A stretch of DNA of 52,296 nucleotides from DASXRU01 sp033856235 (GTDB lineage Bacteria > Acidobacteriota > Blastocatellia > Pyrinomonadales > Pyrinomonadaceae). Both the position numbers and the translations under genes were made by a program. Numbering within the stretch: position 1 is the first letter of the stretch; the number at the start of each line of letters is the position of its first letter. Where the stretch lies: positions 1-52,296 of the forward strand of contig JAWVFI010000167.1 in the NCBI GenBank assembly GCA_033856235.1. The letters are read 5' to 3'. This document shows, in pieces, positions 25,836 through 32,762 of the stretch. The notes below the pieces were generated by a model. It saw nothing but the letters and a program-made list of their open reading frames with translations. It was not told the origin of the DNA and ran no database searches.

Positions 25836-25998
25836 CGGCTGTGCCGCCTCATGTGCGGAAGGTCTCCGACCCTCCGACAAGTGTTGGTTTGTTCCCGGGC
25901 TATGCCCTTAGATTCTGAATTCTAGGGGCATAGCCCAATGATTTGTTTGGGGCGGCCCGGCAGGTCAGAGACCTTCCGCACATCAGACGGCATAGCCG
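25836..25998. repeat. Nested inverted repeat of 163 bp (MITE-like)
   Basis: Outer arms of 36 bases (25836-25871 and 25963-25998) match with four differences and share the core GTGCGGAAGGTCT. An inner pair of perfect 11-bp arms, GGGCTATGCCC and GGGCATAGCCC, lies at 25897-25907 and 25926-25936. It fills the gap between two convergent genes and contains no reading frame of note. Confidence 0.85.
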
Positions 25999-26030
25999 TT
26001 GGTCTGCAGCCTTCACTGATCTTGTCTCCA

Positions 26031-26732
26031 CTAAGCTTCGTCTTCGTCATCGCTGCCGGCGATCGTCAAATATTTTCCGAAGTGGGCCAGCACGCGTCGC
26101 CAGGCATCAATGGCCGCCTTCGCATCATAAACTTCCGGCCGCGTGTCATTGAAGAAAGCGTGATCCGCGTCGTAGCTCACTACCTCCAGAGGCAGATCGT
26201 GTTTCTGCGCCGCCGCTTTTAGTTCCGCAACCTTCTCCGGATTAATCCATTTATCCCGGGACCCGGCGATGAATAAGGTTGGCACTGTTAGTTTCGCCAG
26301 CACGTCTTCTTCTTCCGGAGTGTCACCATAAAATGCCGCCGCCGCTGCCAGTTCGTCCAGCTCGCAAGCGGCGCGCAAGGCAAATGTTCCACCCATGCAG
26401 TAACCGGTAATAGCGACCTGGTCCACCGCAAAACTGTGTTCGAGCTCAGCGATGACGCTGCTGATAGTGTCCATCCCGTCTTCGATCGCCAGGTCATGCA
26501 TCAGTTTCGAAGCTGCGTCGGCGTCTTTGGCGACTTGACCACGAAAGAGATCGGGGGCGACGCAGAGGTAGCCTTCCTTGGCGTACCGGGCGGCGATTTC
26601 ACGTACGTGATCTGTAATGCCCCACCATTCGTGAATGAGGATGACGGCGCTCTCGGCCTCAATCTCAGGGCGCGCTACGACCGCAGTGGTATCACCATTG
26701 GCAGTCTCAAACTTCAGGATTTCAGGTTTCAT
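26031..26732 (-). CDS. Dienelactone hydrolase family protein
   Basis: A 233-residue alpha/beta hydrolase of the DLH family. The Cys nucleophile is C112 in ITGYCMGGTFALR, the acid is D160 in AGSRDKW and the base is H191 in DADHAFFND. The oxyanion strand LIHEWWGITDHVREIA is typical. DLH enzymes open lactone rings in aromatic degradation, but many paralogues have other ester substrates and no such pathway is nearby. ATG 26732 matches the family N-terminus; the longer open frame to 26822 runs through two repeat palindromes and is not likely coding. Confidence 0.92.
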   Translation of the reverse strand: MKPEILKFETANGDTTAVVARPEIEAESAVILIHEWWGITDHVREIAARYAKEGYLCVAPDLFRGQVAKDADAASKLMHDLAIEDGMDTISSVIAELEHSFAVDQVAITGYCMGGTFALRAACELDELAAAAAFYGDTPEEEDVLAKLTVPTLFIAGSRDKWINPEKVAELKAAAQKHDLPLEVVSYDADHAFFNDTRPEVYDAKAAIDAWRRVLAHFGKYLTIAGSDDEDEA

Positions 26733-26745
26733 GTCCAGTCCCTGG

Positions 26746-26820
26746 TAGGACAGGCATTCCTGCCGGTCCTCATTATTCATCTGCCTTTCTACAGAAGGGA
26801 CAGACAAGAATCTCTGTCCC
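26746..26820. repeat. Family E palindromes (GGACAGGCA type), locus 1
   Basis: AGGACAGGCATTCCTGCC with GGTCCT (26747-26770) and GGGACAGA with TCTGTCCC (26797-26820, 8-base loop) are related palindromes just upstream of the dienelactone hydrolase gene. Relatives lie at 27325-27380 and 30371-30393. Confidence 0.65.
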
Positions 26821-26895
26821 ACGGTCGCTTGCTCGCAGCACGCACTTGTGCCAAAGTCAGGTCGCTTTCACACATAACTTTTGGAGAGATTAATT

Positions 26896-27231
26896 ATGCC
26901 ACGGATAGAAGCAGAAACTGCAAGCGGGCTGAAGGATTTTGAGGCTGAGGCGGGAAAGAAACTCGTGTTAGCGATCGAAGACGCCGGTATCGACATACTC
27001 CATCGCTGTGGTGGCAATGCCCGCTGCACCACTTGCCGGGTCGAGATTTTGGCCGGCGACCCTGGCGAAATGGGCGAACTGGAACGTAATCGCCTGGCGG
27101 TAGAAACGGACCTGGCAGAAAATGTGCGCCTTTCCTGCCAGGTCCGCGTCAATGACGACCTCAAGATCCATGTGGTTAATCAGGCCAGCGTGCGCGGCAT
27201 GGATGCCGGCCCCAGGCCGTTTGATGAGTAG
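26896..27231 (+). CDS. 2Fe-2S ferredoxin
   Basis: A 111-residue electron carrier with the adrenodoxin-type cluster motif: C38, C44 and C47 in HRCGGNARCTTCRVE, and C81 in RLSCQVRV. The spacing C-x5-C-x2-C-x33-C is right for a 2Fe-2S ferredoxin. GGAG at 26883-26886 precedes ATG 26896. It is followed by a membrane protein of the PuuD type; whether it serves as electron donor there is unknown. Confidence 0.92.
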   Translation: MPRIEAETASGLKDFEAEAGKKLVLAIEDAGIDILHRCGGNARCTTCRVEILAGDPGEMGELERNRLAVETDLAENVRLSCQVRVNDDLKIHVVNQASVRGMDAGPRPFDE

Positions 27232-27324
27232 TTGCTGCGGGTTGGAATACCAGCAAAGATTATTGCGTCATGGCATATTCTGGGTGTATCTTCGCCGCGT
27301 AACAATGGTCCATCAAACTAAGGA

Positions 27325-27380
27325 GGACAGGCACTCTTGCCTTTCCTCTGCGGAATCCGGACAGGCAGGAATGTCTGTCC
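27325..27380. repeat. Family E palindromes, locus 2 (two copies)
   Basis: GGACAGGCACTCTTGCC (27325-27341) and GGACAGGCAGGAATGTCTG (27359-27377, followed by TCC) are two imperfect copies of the same short palindrome. They lie upstream of the ribosome binding site of the next gene. Confidence 0.65.
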
Positions 27381-27402
27381 TACTACAAGCTTCGGAGGAC
27401 AT

Positions 27403-28206
27403 ATGTTAATCGAGTCAACTGTTCAGCTCCCCGTCAGTTTGGCAATGCTTGATGGTCTGATCAAATCTCCTGAGGGAGCCGAGATCGGACGAGTGACACT
27501 ACGCTGGCTACATTTTGTCGCCGGGATTACCTGGATCGGACTGCTCTACTTTTTCAACCTCGTCAATGTTCCGTTGCAAAAGAAACTGGATGCCGATACC
27601 AAAAAGAAGGTCAACCCCGATTTGTTGTTGCCGTCACTGTGGTTGTTTCGCTGGGGCGCCCTGGTTACCGTGCTGGTCGGACTGACCTACTTTGCGATGT
27701 ATATCCTGGCGCCAGATGTTAACAATGCGAACACGATCGGCGGCGCGCACCTGAACGTTTGGATGGTATTGCTTGCCTGGCTCAGCTATCCGGTGGTGCT
27801 GTTCATTGTCGAGATGCTGCTCATTAAGAAAGTGCCGGCACTGACGAAGGACGGGCGGGTCTTCGCACTCGTTATGATCATCCTTGTCGGCATAGTCACA
27901 TACGGAATCTTAATGTTTCTGTCTGCCAAGTTTACGGTGGGAGGCTATGTTCCGAGTAATAAGACCTATTCCATCGGCGTCGGCGGCGCATACGGTATTC
28001 TGATGCTGCTGAATGTGTGGGGAATAATCTGGCCCAACAACAAACGGATCATCGGCGCGCTGCAAGGCGGACCGCCGGCAGCGCCGGAGCTGGCGCGGCA
28101 GGCATTCATCGCCTCGCGAACCAACGCCTGGCTCTCGCTGCCCATGCTGCTCCTGATGGCCACGTCTCACGGCGACTGGCTGATCTTCAGCGGAAAGAAC
28201 GGCTGA
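27403..28206 (+). CDS. Urate hydroxylase PuuD-like membrane protein (cytochrome c domain absent)
   Basis: A 267-residue integral membrane protein with about seven hydrophobic helices. It resembles the N-terminal membrane part of PuuD urate oxidase: LRWLHFVAGITWIGLLYFFN, a W-rich LWLFRWGALVTVLVGLTYF segment, GAHLNVWMVLLAWLSYP and NVWGIIWPNNKRIIGAL. In PuuD this part is fused to a cytochrome c domain, which is missing here, so urate oxidation is not certain. Conserved His residues in the helices could bind haem. GGAGGA at 27394-27399 supports the start. Confidence 0.8.
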   Translation: MLIESTVQLPVSLAMLDGLIKSPEGAEIGRVTLRWLHFVAGITWIGLLYFFNLVNVPLQKKLDADTKKKVNPDLLLPSLWLFRWGALVTVLVGLTYFAMYILAPDVNNANTIGGAHLNVWMVLLAWLSYPVVLFIVEMLLIKKVPALTKDGRVFALVMIILVGIVTYGILMFLSAKFTVGGYVPSNKTYSIGVGGAYGILMLLNVWGIIWPNNKRIIGALQGGPPAAPELARQAFIASRTNAWLSLPMLLLMATSHGDWLIFSGKNG

Positions 28207-28262
28207 GCTTTACACAACCGGAAGCTTGAGAGACGTTTACGCAATCGTCTCATCAAAGGGAC

Positions 28263-28294
28263 AGGGCACGGGAAACCGTGCCCTTCGTTCTTTT
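28263..28294 (+). terminator. Intrinsic terminator after the PuuD-like gene
   Basis: GGGCACGG, a GAAA tetraloop, CCGTGCCC and then TTCGTTCTTTT form a textbook rho-independent terminator 57 bases after the stop codon. Confidence 0.85.
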
Positions 28295-28358
28295 AGTTCA
28301 ACTGCAACAGTAATGACTAGTCCTCTCCATCCATTTGCCACACTTCGGGAAGATAGTC

Positions 28359-28480
28359 GGGAAACCGTGACGGTAAGCAGTGAACCGTGAACAGTAAAGA
28401 GCACGCCGTGGATGCAACCGCGTTGCGCTTTCTGTTTGCTGTTTACTGTTCACCGTTTACCGTTTTGCCGTTTACTACCC
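28359..28480. repeat. Long hairpin with GTGAACAGT-type arms (family C, locus 1)
   Basis: Left arm 28359-28406 is built from units such as CCGTGA, CAGTGAAC and ACAGTAAA; right arm 28425-28480 is the inverted form (TTTGCTG, TTTACTG, TTCACCG, TTTACCG). The array directly precedes the ribosome binding site of the superoxide dismutase gene, so it would form a large leader hairpin. A second locus lies at 35389-35482. Confidence 0.82.
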
Positions 28481-28488
28481 GAGGAAAT

Positions 28489-29124
28489 ATGACTGATACC
28501 AACACGTACAAGCCACGGGAATTCAACCTGAGTAACTTGAAGGGGATTTCTGACGAAACGCTGGAGATGCACTTCAAGCTTTACCAGGGTTATGTAAAAG
28601 AAACGAACAACCTCAACGAGCGGATCTCAGAGTTCATTAAGGATGGCAAAGTCGATCAGGAAGAGATGCCCGCATATTCTGAGCTGACGCGACGTTTGGG
28701 GTTCGAGTACAACGGCATGGTGCTGCATGAATACTATTTCGAAAACATGAAGGGTTACGGCGGCACCGGCGATCCCGCCCCACCATCGGCGTTTCGAGCG
28801 GCGGCGGAGAGCAGCTTTGGCAGTTACGAGATCTGGAAAGCTGACTTTGTAGGCATCGGGAAAATGCGTGGCGTGGGCTGGGCCATATGCTGCGAGAATC
28901 CGGCTAACGGAAGACTTTCAAATCACTGGATCTCGCTGCATGAAATGGGAAACGTGGCCGGTTTTCTTCCCGTGCTGGTAATGGATGTTTGGGAGCATGC
29001 CTACTTGCTGGACTACAAGCCTGCTGATCGCCCCAAATACATTGAGGCGTTCTTTTCTAACATCGACTGGCAAGCCACCGAGCGCCGCCTGCAACAACCG
29101 TCATCCCGTTCAGCGTCGTCGTAG
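28489..29124 (+). CDS. Superoxide dismutase, Fe/Mn family
   Basis: A 211-residue SodFM enzyme that converts superoxide to hydrogen peroxide and oxygen. All four metal ligand positions can be placed: H28 in LEMHFKLYQGYV, H80 in MVLHEYYFENM, D166 and H170 in MDVWEHAYLLDY. Y35 corresponds to the gateway Tyr. The usual HHxxHH context of the first ligand is replaced by HFKLYQ, so this is a divergent branch; Fe or Mn use cannot be told. GAGG at 28481 precedes ATG 28489. The open frame upstream to 28387 runs through a repeat and is not likely coding. Confidence 0.93.
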   Translation: MTDTNTYKPREFNLSNLKGISDETLEMHFKLYQGYVKETNNLNERISEFIKDGKVDQEEMPAYSELTRRLGFEYNGMVLHEYYFENMKGYGGTGDPAPPSAFRAAAESSFGSYEIWKADFVGIGKMRGVGWAICCENPANGRLSNHWISLHEMGNVAGFLPVLVMDVWEHAYLLDYKPADRPKYIEAFFSNIDWQATERRLQQPSSRSASS

Positions 29125-29138
29125 CGCCGAAAACAGAG

Positions 29139-29230
29139 ACGCAAACTGAAGTTTGTACTCTAAACGCCGAAAACGCGCGTTGAGACTTCACTCCCTACAG
29201 GTGTTCAGAGTAACAAACTTTAGTTTGCGT
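29139..29230. repeat. Family A palindromic repeat, locus 3 (nested pair)
   Basis: GCAAACTGAAGTTTGT (29141-29156) and ACAAACTTTAGTTTGC (29213-29228) are each palindromic and also inverted with respect to each other, forming a larger palindrome between the superoxide dismutase gene and the next lipoprotein gene. Confidence 0.75.
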
Positions 29231-29367
29231 TTTCTGAGCTGCATGCGATCCAAAGCGCCGTCGCCGCTGCGCTCTGCCGGGGCACTCCATAACGGCTTGT
29301 TCCTGCCCGGATTTTGTGTGATATTCCGACTCATCACGCGAGCTTAGCGAAGTTCTCTGGAGGAGAA

Positions 29368-30372
29368 ATGAAACCAATCAAGCTTATTCTCTCTGGCGCC
29401 GCCCTCACCGTTGCGATGGTCTTGTTTGCCGCCTGCCAGCCGGCAGGGGACAACGCAAATACCACGGTGACTACGACTGCCACCCCGCCGGCAATACAAA
29501 ACCTGTCGGTCGTGCCGCGACCGCAGAAAATCGTTGACATGATGACGGCGCGCGGTGAAGAGGACACGGCCCAACCCGTTTTGCGAATCACAGCGCCGGC
29601 CCAGAATGCCAGCGTAAACGGTTCGACCGTCGCCGTTACCCTCGCCTTGAGTGGCGATCTCAAGGGTTACAAGCCGCATAAGGATCCGGCGAGCGGTAAA
29701 GGCAACCACATTCACGTCATTCTCGACAACCAGCCTTACGAGGCCTATTACGAGTTGGATCATCCATTTGAGTTGCGCAATGTCACGGAAGGCAAACACA
29801 CCCTGCGGGTCTTTGCTTCTCGCCCCTGGCATGAAAGCTACAAGAACGATGGCTCGTTTCAAATGGTAAGCTTCAACGTCAAAGGCGGCGGTGATGCTTC
29901 AAAGCCCACCACCACGAACAGCGGCCAGGTGATGGCGAATAACAACGCCAACGCCAAAGGCACCCCCACACCGAAGCCGGGCGCGGAGACGACCGCCACT
30001 GCTACCCCGACCCCAATGCAGCACGAAGGCAAGGATGTAGCTAAAAGCAATGCCGGCGAGATCGACGTTACCAAACCGCTATTGACGTACAGCCGGCCGA
30101 AAGGCGAGTACAAAGGCGAGGACGCCGATCCCATCATGATCGACTTCTGGCTCTCGCATGGAAAACTGCAGGGCGATGGCGGCGAGTATCGCGTTCGCTA
30201 TTCAGTTGATGGCGGCGAGGCTAAGTTCATCGACAAGTGGGAGCCAATCTGGCTGGCCGGATGGATCAATGGGAAACATACCGTGAAGTTGGAACTAGTC
30301 GACAAGAACGGAAACCTCGTGGACAACGGCGGCTACAACGCGACCAGTCGCGAAATAACAGTTGTTAAGTAG
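29368..30372 (+). CDS. Hypothetical lipoprotein with two related beta-sandwich domains
   Basis: A 334-residue lipoprotein (LILSGAALTVAMVLFAAC lipobox, Cys23). Two related domains are seen: domain 1 with GNHIHVILDNQPYEAYYEL and VTEGKHTLRVFASRPWHES (about residues 75-180), and domain 2 with DFWLSHGKLQGDGGEYRVRY and INGKHTVKLELVDKNGN (about 235-334). Both share a G/N-x-H...V strand and a K-H-T-(L/V) strand, which suggests an internal duplication. A Thr/Pro/Asn-rich linker joins them. I do not recognise a characterised family. GGAGGAG 6 bases before ATG 29368 gives a strong start. Confidence 0.75.
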   Translation: MKPIKLILSGAALTVAMVLFAACQPAGDNANTTVTTTATPPAIQNLSVVPRPQKIVDMMTARGEEDTAQPVLRITAPAQNASVNGSTVAVTLALSGDLKGYKPHKDPASGKGNHIHVILDNQPYEAYYELDHPFELRNVTEGKHTLRVFASRPWHESYKNDGSFQMVSFNVKGGGDASKPTTTNSGQVMANNNANAKGTPTPKPGAETTATATPTPMQHEGKDVAKSNAGEIDVTKPLLTYSRPKGEYKGEDADPIMIDFWLSHGKLQGDGGEYRVRYSVDGGEAKFIDKWEPIWLAGWINGKHTVKLELVDKNGNLVDNGGYNATSREITVVK

Positions 30373-30393
30373 GACATGCACTCCTGCCTGTCC
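30371..30393. repeat. Family E palindrome, locus 3
   Basis: AGGACATGCACTCCTGCC followed by TGTCC is a third locus of the GGACAGGCA-type palindrome, starting at the stop codon of the preceding lipoprotein gene. Confidence 0.55.
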
Positions 30394-30421
30394 ATGAAGT
30401 TGCTCAATCTCTTTACCGGGA

Positions 30422-30520
30422 CCGCGGGGCGTCCCGCCCGCAAAATGAGCGCGCGGCGCGAAAGCGTGTTATTACGGAAATTGACCTTTTCGCGCGGTTG
30501 CGGGCGGGACGTCCCGCGCT
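30422..30520. repeat. GC-rich inverted repeat, 99 bp (MITE-like)
   Basis: Arms at 30422-30443 and 30498-30520 share GTCCCGCCCGCAA and its complement with about three differences; an inner GCGCGGCGCGAAA and TTTTCGCGCGG pair is also complementary. It lies in the 200-bp gap before the uracil-DNA glycosylase gene. Confidence 0.75.
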
Positions 30521-30572
30521 CCCAGTGAGGAGCTTGAGTCTTCGCCCGGAGCCGGTTCTATTTGTCTTCTGA

Positions 30573-31178
30573 ATGCCGGCGCATAAAGCAAAACAACTCG
30601 AATTCCAAAGACTGAGTTCGCAGGCGGCGCACTGCACGCTCTGCCCGGGGATGTGCGAACAGGCGGCGGTGCTGAGCGAGTTGAACGGGTCCGTTGAGGC
30701 GCGAGTAATGTTCATTGGCGAGGCGCCGGGCCGCAAAGGCGCTGATCGAACTCGGATTCCTTTCTCCGGAGATAAGTCGGGGCAGAACTTCGATCGCTTC
30801 CTCTCATCAATCGGGCTGGGGCGCGAGCAAATCTTCATCACCAGCGCCGCGCTGTGTAATCCGCGCTCAGCCTCCGGCGCCAATCGCCGCCCCAGCGCGC
30901 GCGAATTGGCTAACTGCTCGGCGTTTTTGAGCCGAACTATAGACCTCGTCGATCCGCAACTCATTGTCACGCTCGGCGGCGTGGCGCTTGAGGCACTGAA
31001 GGCCATTCATTATCATGAGCTGAATTTGAAGGATGCTGTGGCAGATATCCATCACTGGAACGGGCGCCTCCTGGTGCCGCTTTATCATCCCAGCCCGCAA
31101 GTTTTAATCACCAGTCGCCGGGAGGCCGCGCAGTTGCAGGATTATCAAGTGGTGGCGAGGGCAATAGAAAGTCTGTAG
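30573..31178 (+). CDS. Uracil-DNA glycosylase, family 4/5 type
   Basis: A 201-residue base excision repair enzyme that removes uracil from DNA. Motif A is MFIGEAPGRKGADRTRIPF, followed by SGDKSGQNF, and motif B is VPLYHPSPQVL with the catalytic-loop HPS. N-terminal C21, C24 and C28 plus two later Cys (in ALCNPRS and ANCSAF) suggest the iron-sulfur cluster of these families. The GAxRT...F-S/T-GDxSG wording of motif A is closer to family 5 (UDGb), while the GEAPG start is family 4. The YgfZ gene begins 4 bases after the stop, indicating coupling. Confidence 0.88.
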   Translation: MPAHKAKQLEFQRLSSQAAHCTLCPGMCEQAAVLSELNGSVEARVMFIGEAPGRKGADRTRIPFSGDKSGQNFDRFLSSIGLGREQIFITSAALCNPRSASGANRRPSARELANCSAFLSRTIDLVDPQLIVTLGGVALEALKAIHYHELNLKDAVADIHHWNGRLLVPLYHPSPQVLITSRREAAQLQDYQVVARAIESL

Positions 31179-31182
31179 CACG

Positions 31183-32238
31183 ATGAGTGAAGCACTGGAA
31201 CTGAGTTCGATGCCCGCCAATTACGGTGACCCTGCGGCCGAGTACGCCGCGGTGCGCGATGGGGGCGCTGGGTTGCTCGACCTTTCCGCGCGCGGTCGCA
31301 TCCAGCTTAGCGGCAGTGAGGCCGTGCCTTTCCTCAATGGCTTAATCAGTAATGACGTCAAAGCGCTACAGCCCGGTTCCTGGATGAATGCCGCGTTTCC
31401 AAATGTTCAGGGGCGCCTGCTGGCTGCGGTCCGCATACTGAATCGCGGAGAACATTTTCTGATCGATACTGAGCAAGCAACGCATGCGAAGGTCTGGGCC
31501 CTACTGGAGCGGTTCACGCTCGCGGGTGACTTTCACATTACCGACGTCACCTCGCAGACCGGGTTGATCTCAGTGCAGGGCGCTGCGGCCGGCGCCGTCA
31601 TCGGCCAAACGCTCGGCGAGTCGGTGTCGGAACTGGAGCGCGAGCGCATTGTGACGACGCAAACTAGCGAGGGTGAAGAGGTGTCTGTGATTCGCGCCAC
31701 GCATACCGGGGAGGATGGTGTTGATATTTTCACCAACGCGGTCGACTCTCAGTCGTTATGGGACGCTTTCAGGATCAGCAAGGCTCAGCCAGTCGGCGTG
31801 GAGGCGCTGGAGGTCCTGAGAATTGAAGCGGGCCTGCCTCGCTACGGCATCGATATGGACGAGACCACAATCCTTTCAGAGACCAACCTTGACGATGCCG
31901 TTAGTTTTACCAAAGGCTGCTACATCGGTCAGGAGATCATCGCGCGCATCAAGTATCGCGGGCATGTGGCGAAGAAACTTACCGGACTAGTGTTCCCGGA
32001 AAAGATAGGACTAAGCCATGGTGCGAAGGTGATGGTGGCCGGGAGAGATGCAGGCCGCATCACCTCAGTGATTTGGTCTCCGCGCCTGGAGCGGACAATC
32101 GCGCTTGGTTATGTGAAGTATGATTTCCTCGCCCCCGGAACCAGCGTGCGAGTGATCCAGGATGCTATTGAGCACGCGGCTGAAGTCGCAGAGTTGCCAT
32201 TCGTGCGCGGGAGTTGGTATGCAGGATCTGAATCTTAA
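31183..32238 (+). CDS. ygfZ: YgfZ/GcvT-fold folate-binding protein
   Basis: A 351-residue homologue of YgfZ/IBA57, which uses tetrahydrofolate to help build or repair certain iron-sulfur proteins. The hallmark motif K-G-C-Y-x-G-Q-E is intact (KGCYIGQEIIARIKYRGHV, with C246). The N-terminal GcvT-like fold shows LLDLSARGRIQLSGSEAVPF and FLNGLISNDVKAL. It follows the uracil-DNA glycosylase gene by 4 bases; if that enzyme carries an iron-sulfur cluster, the pairing makes sense, but this is inference. Confidence 0.93.
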   Translation: MSEALELSSMPANYGDPAAEYAAVRDGGAGLLDLSARGRIQLSGSEAVPFLNGLISNDVKALQPGSWMNAAFPNVQGRLLAAVRILNRGEHFLIDTEQATHAKVWALLERFTLAGDFHITDVTSQTGLISVQGAAAGAVIGQTLGESVSELERERIVTTQTSEGEEVSVIRATHTGEDGVDIFTNAVDSQSLWDAFRISKAQPVGVEALEVLRIEAGLPRYGIDMDETTILSETNLDDAVSFTKGCYIGQEIIARIKYRGHVAKKLTGLVFPEKIGLSHGAKVMVAGRDAGRITSVIWSPRLERTIALGYVKYDFLAPGTSVRVIQDAIEHAAEVAELPFVRGSWYAGSES

Positions 32239-32243
32239 TTAGA

Positions 32244-32371
32244 AGCGGGGGTAAACCACCCTTCCTGACTGCGGGCATTCCAAGTTGAATTGTTCATACT
32301 TCAAATCGGTATGGTGGGGGACAATGAGAATCTTAGCAGACCCCAGTAAGGAAGGGCGGTTTACCCCCGCT
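32244..32371. repeat. Inverted repeat of 128 bp with 28-base arms (MITE-like)
   Basis: Arms 32244-32271 and 32344-32371 match at 26 of 28 positions and carry AGCGGGGGTAAACC at the outer ends. The 72-base centre has no evident gene. The element ends 11 bases before the next start codon. Confidence 0.85.
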
Positions 32372-32382
32372 GGTGATGACTC

Positions 32383-32658
32383 ATGAGCGACGAGCCAACC
32401 GCAGCACCATCACCGCGCGATCTCGATTACCAGCAGGCGCAGCTGGCCTTCGCGATCATCGAATCGTTGCTGGAGCACAATCGCGTAATCAGCGATCTCA
32501 TCGCGCTGATGGCCCAGGTGCTGGACGCAGACACCACCAAGGCCCTGACGCAAACTCCGAACTGGGCCGCCTATCTGGAAAGCCGGCGCCGCCTGGAACG
32601 CACTCGGGCTGATGTTGAGCGGTTTGCTGACTTCATGAAGACACTCCCCGGCGCCTGA
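32383..32658 (+). CDS. Small hypothetical protein, mostly helical
   Basis: A 91-residue acidic, helix-rich protein (DYQQAQLAFAIIESLLEHNR, LIALMAQVLDADTTKAL, RRRLERTRADVERFADFM). No signal peptide, no transmembrane segment and no recognised family. It lies between a repeat element and the kinase gene; no good ribosome binding site is visible, but the regular amphipathic helices and the neighbour spacing support a real gene. Confidence 0.6.
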   Translation: MSDEPTAAPSPRDLDYQQAQLAFAIIESLLEHNRVISDLIALMAQVLDADTTKALTQTPNWAAYLESRRRLERTRADVERFADFMKTLPGA

Positions 32659-32762
32659 CTCCGACCTGGATAACGCGCTAGCGCCTCCGCCGGAACTCAT
32701 CTAGAATGGCGACGCTTATCGCACAATAACCAGCGAACCAGGGGTATCAAAACTACAGTTCC

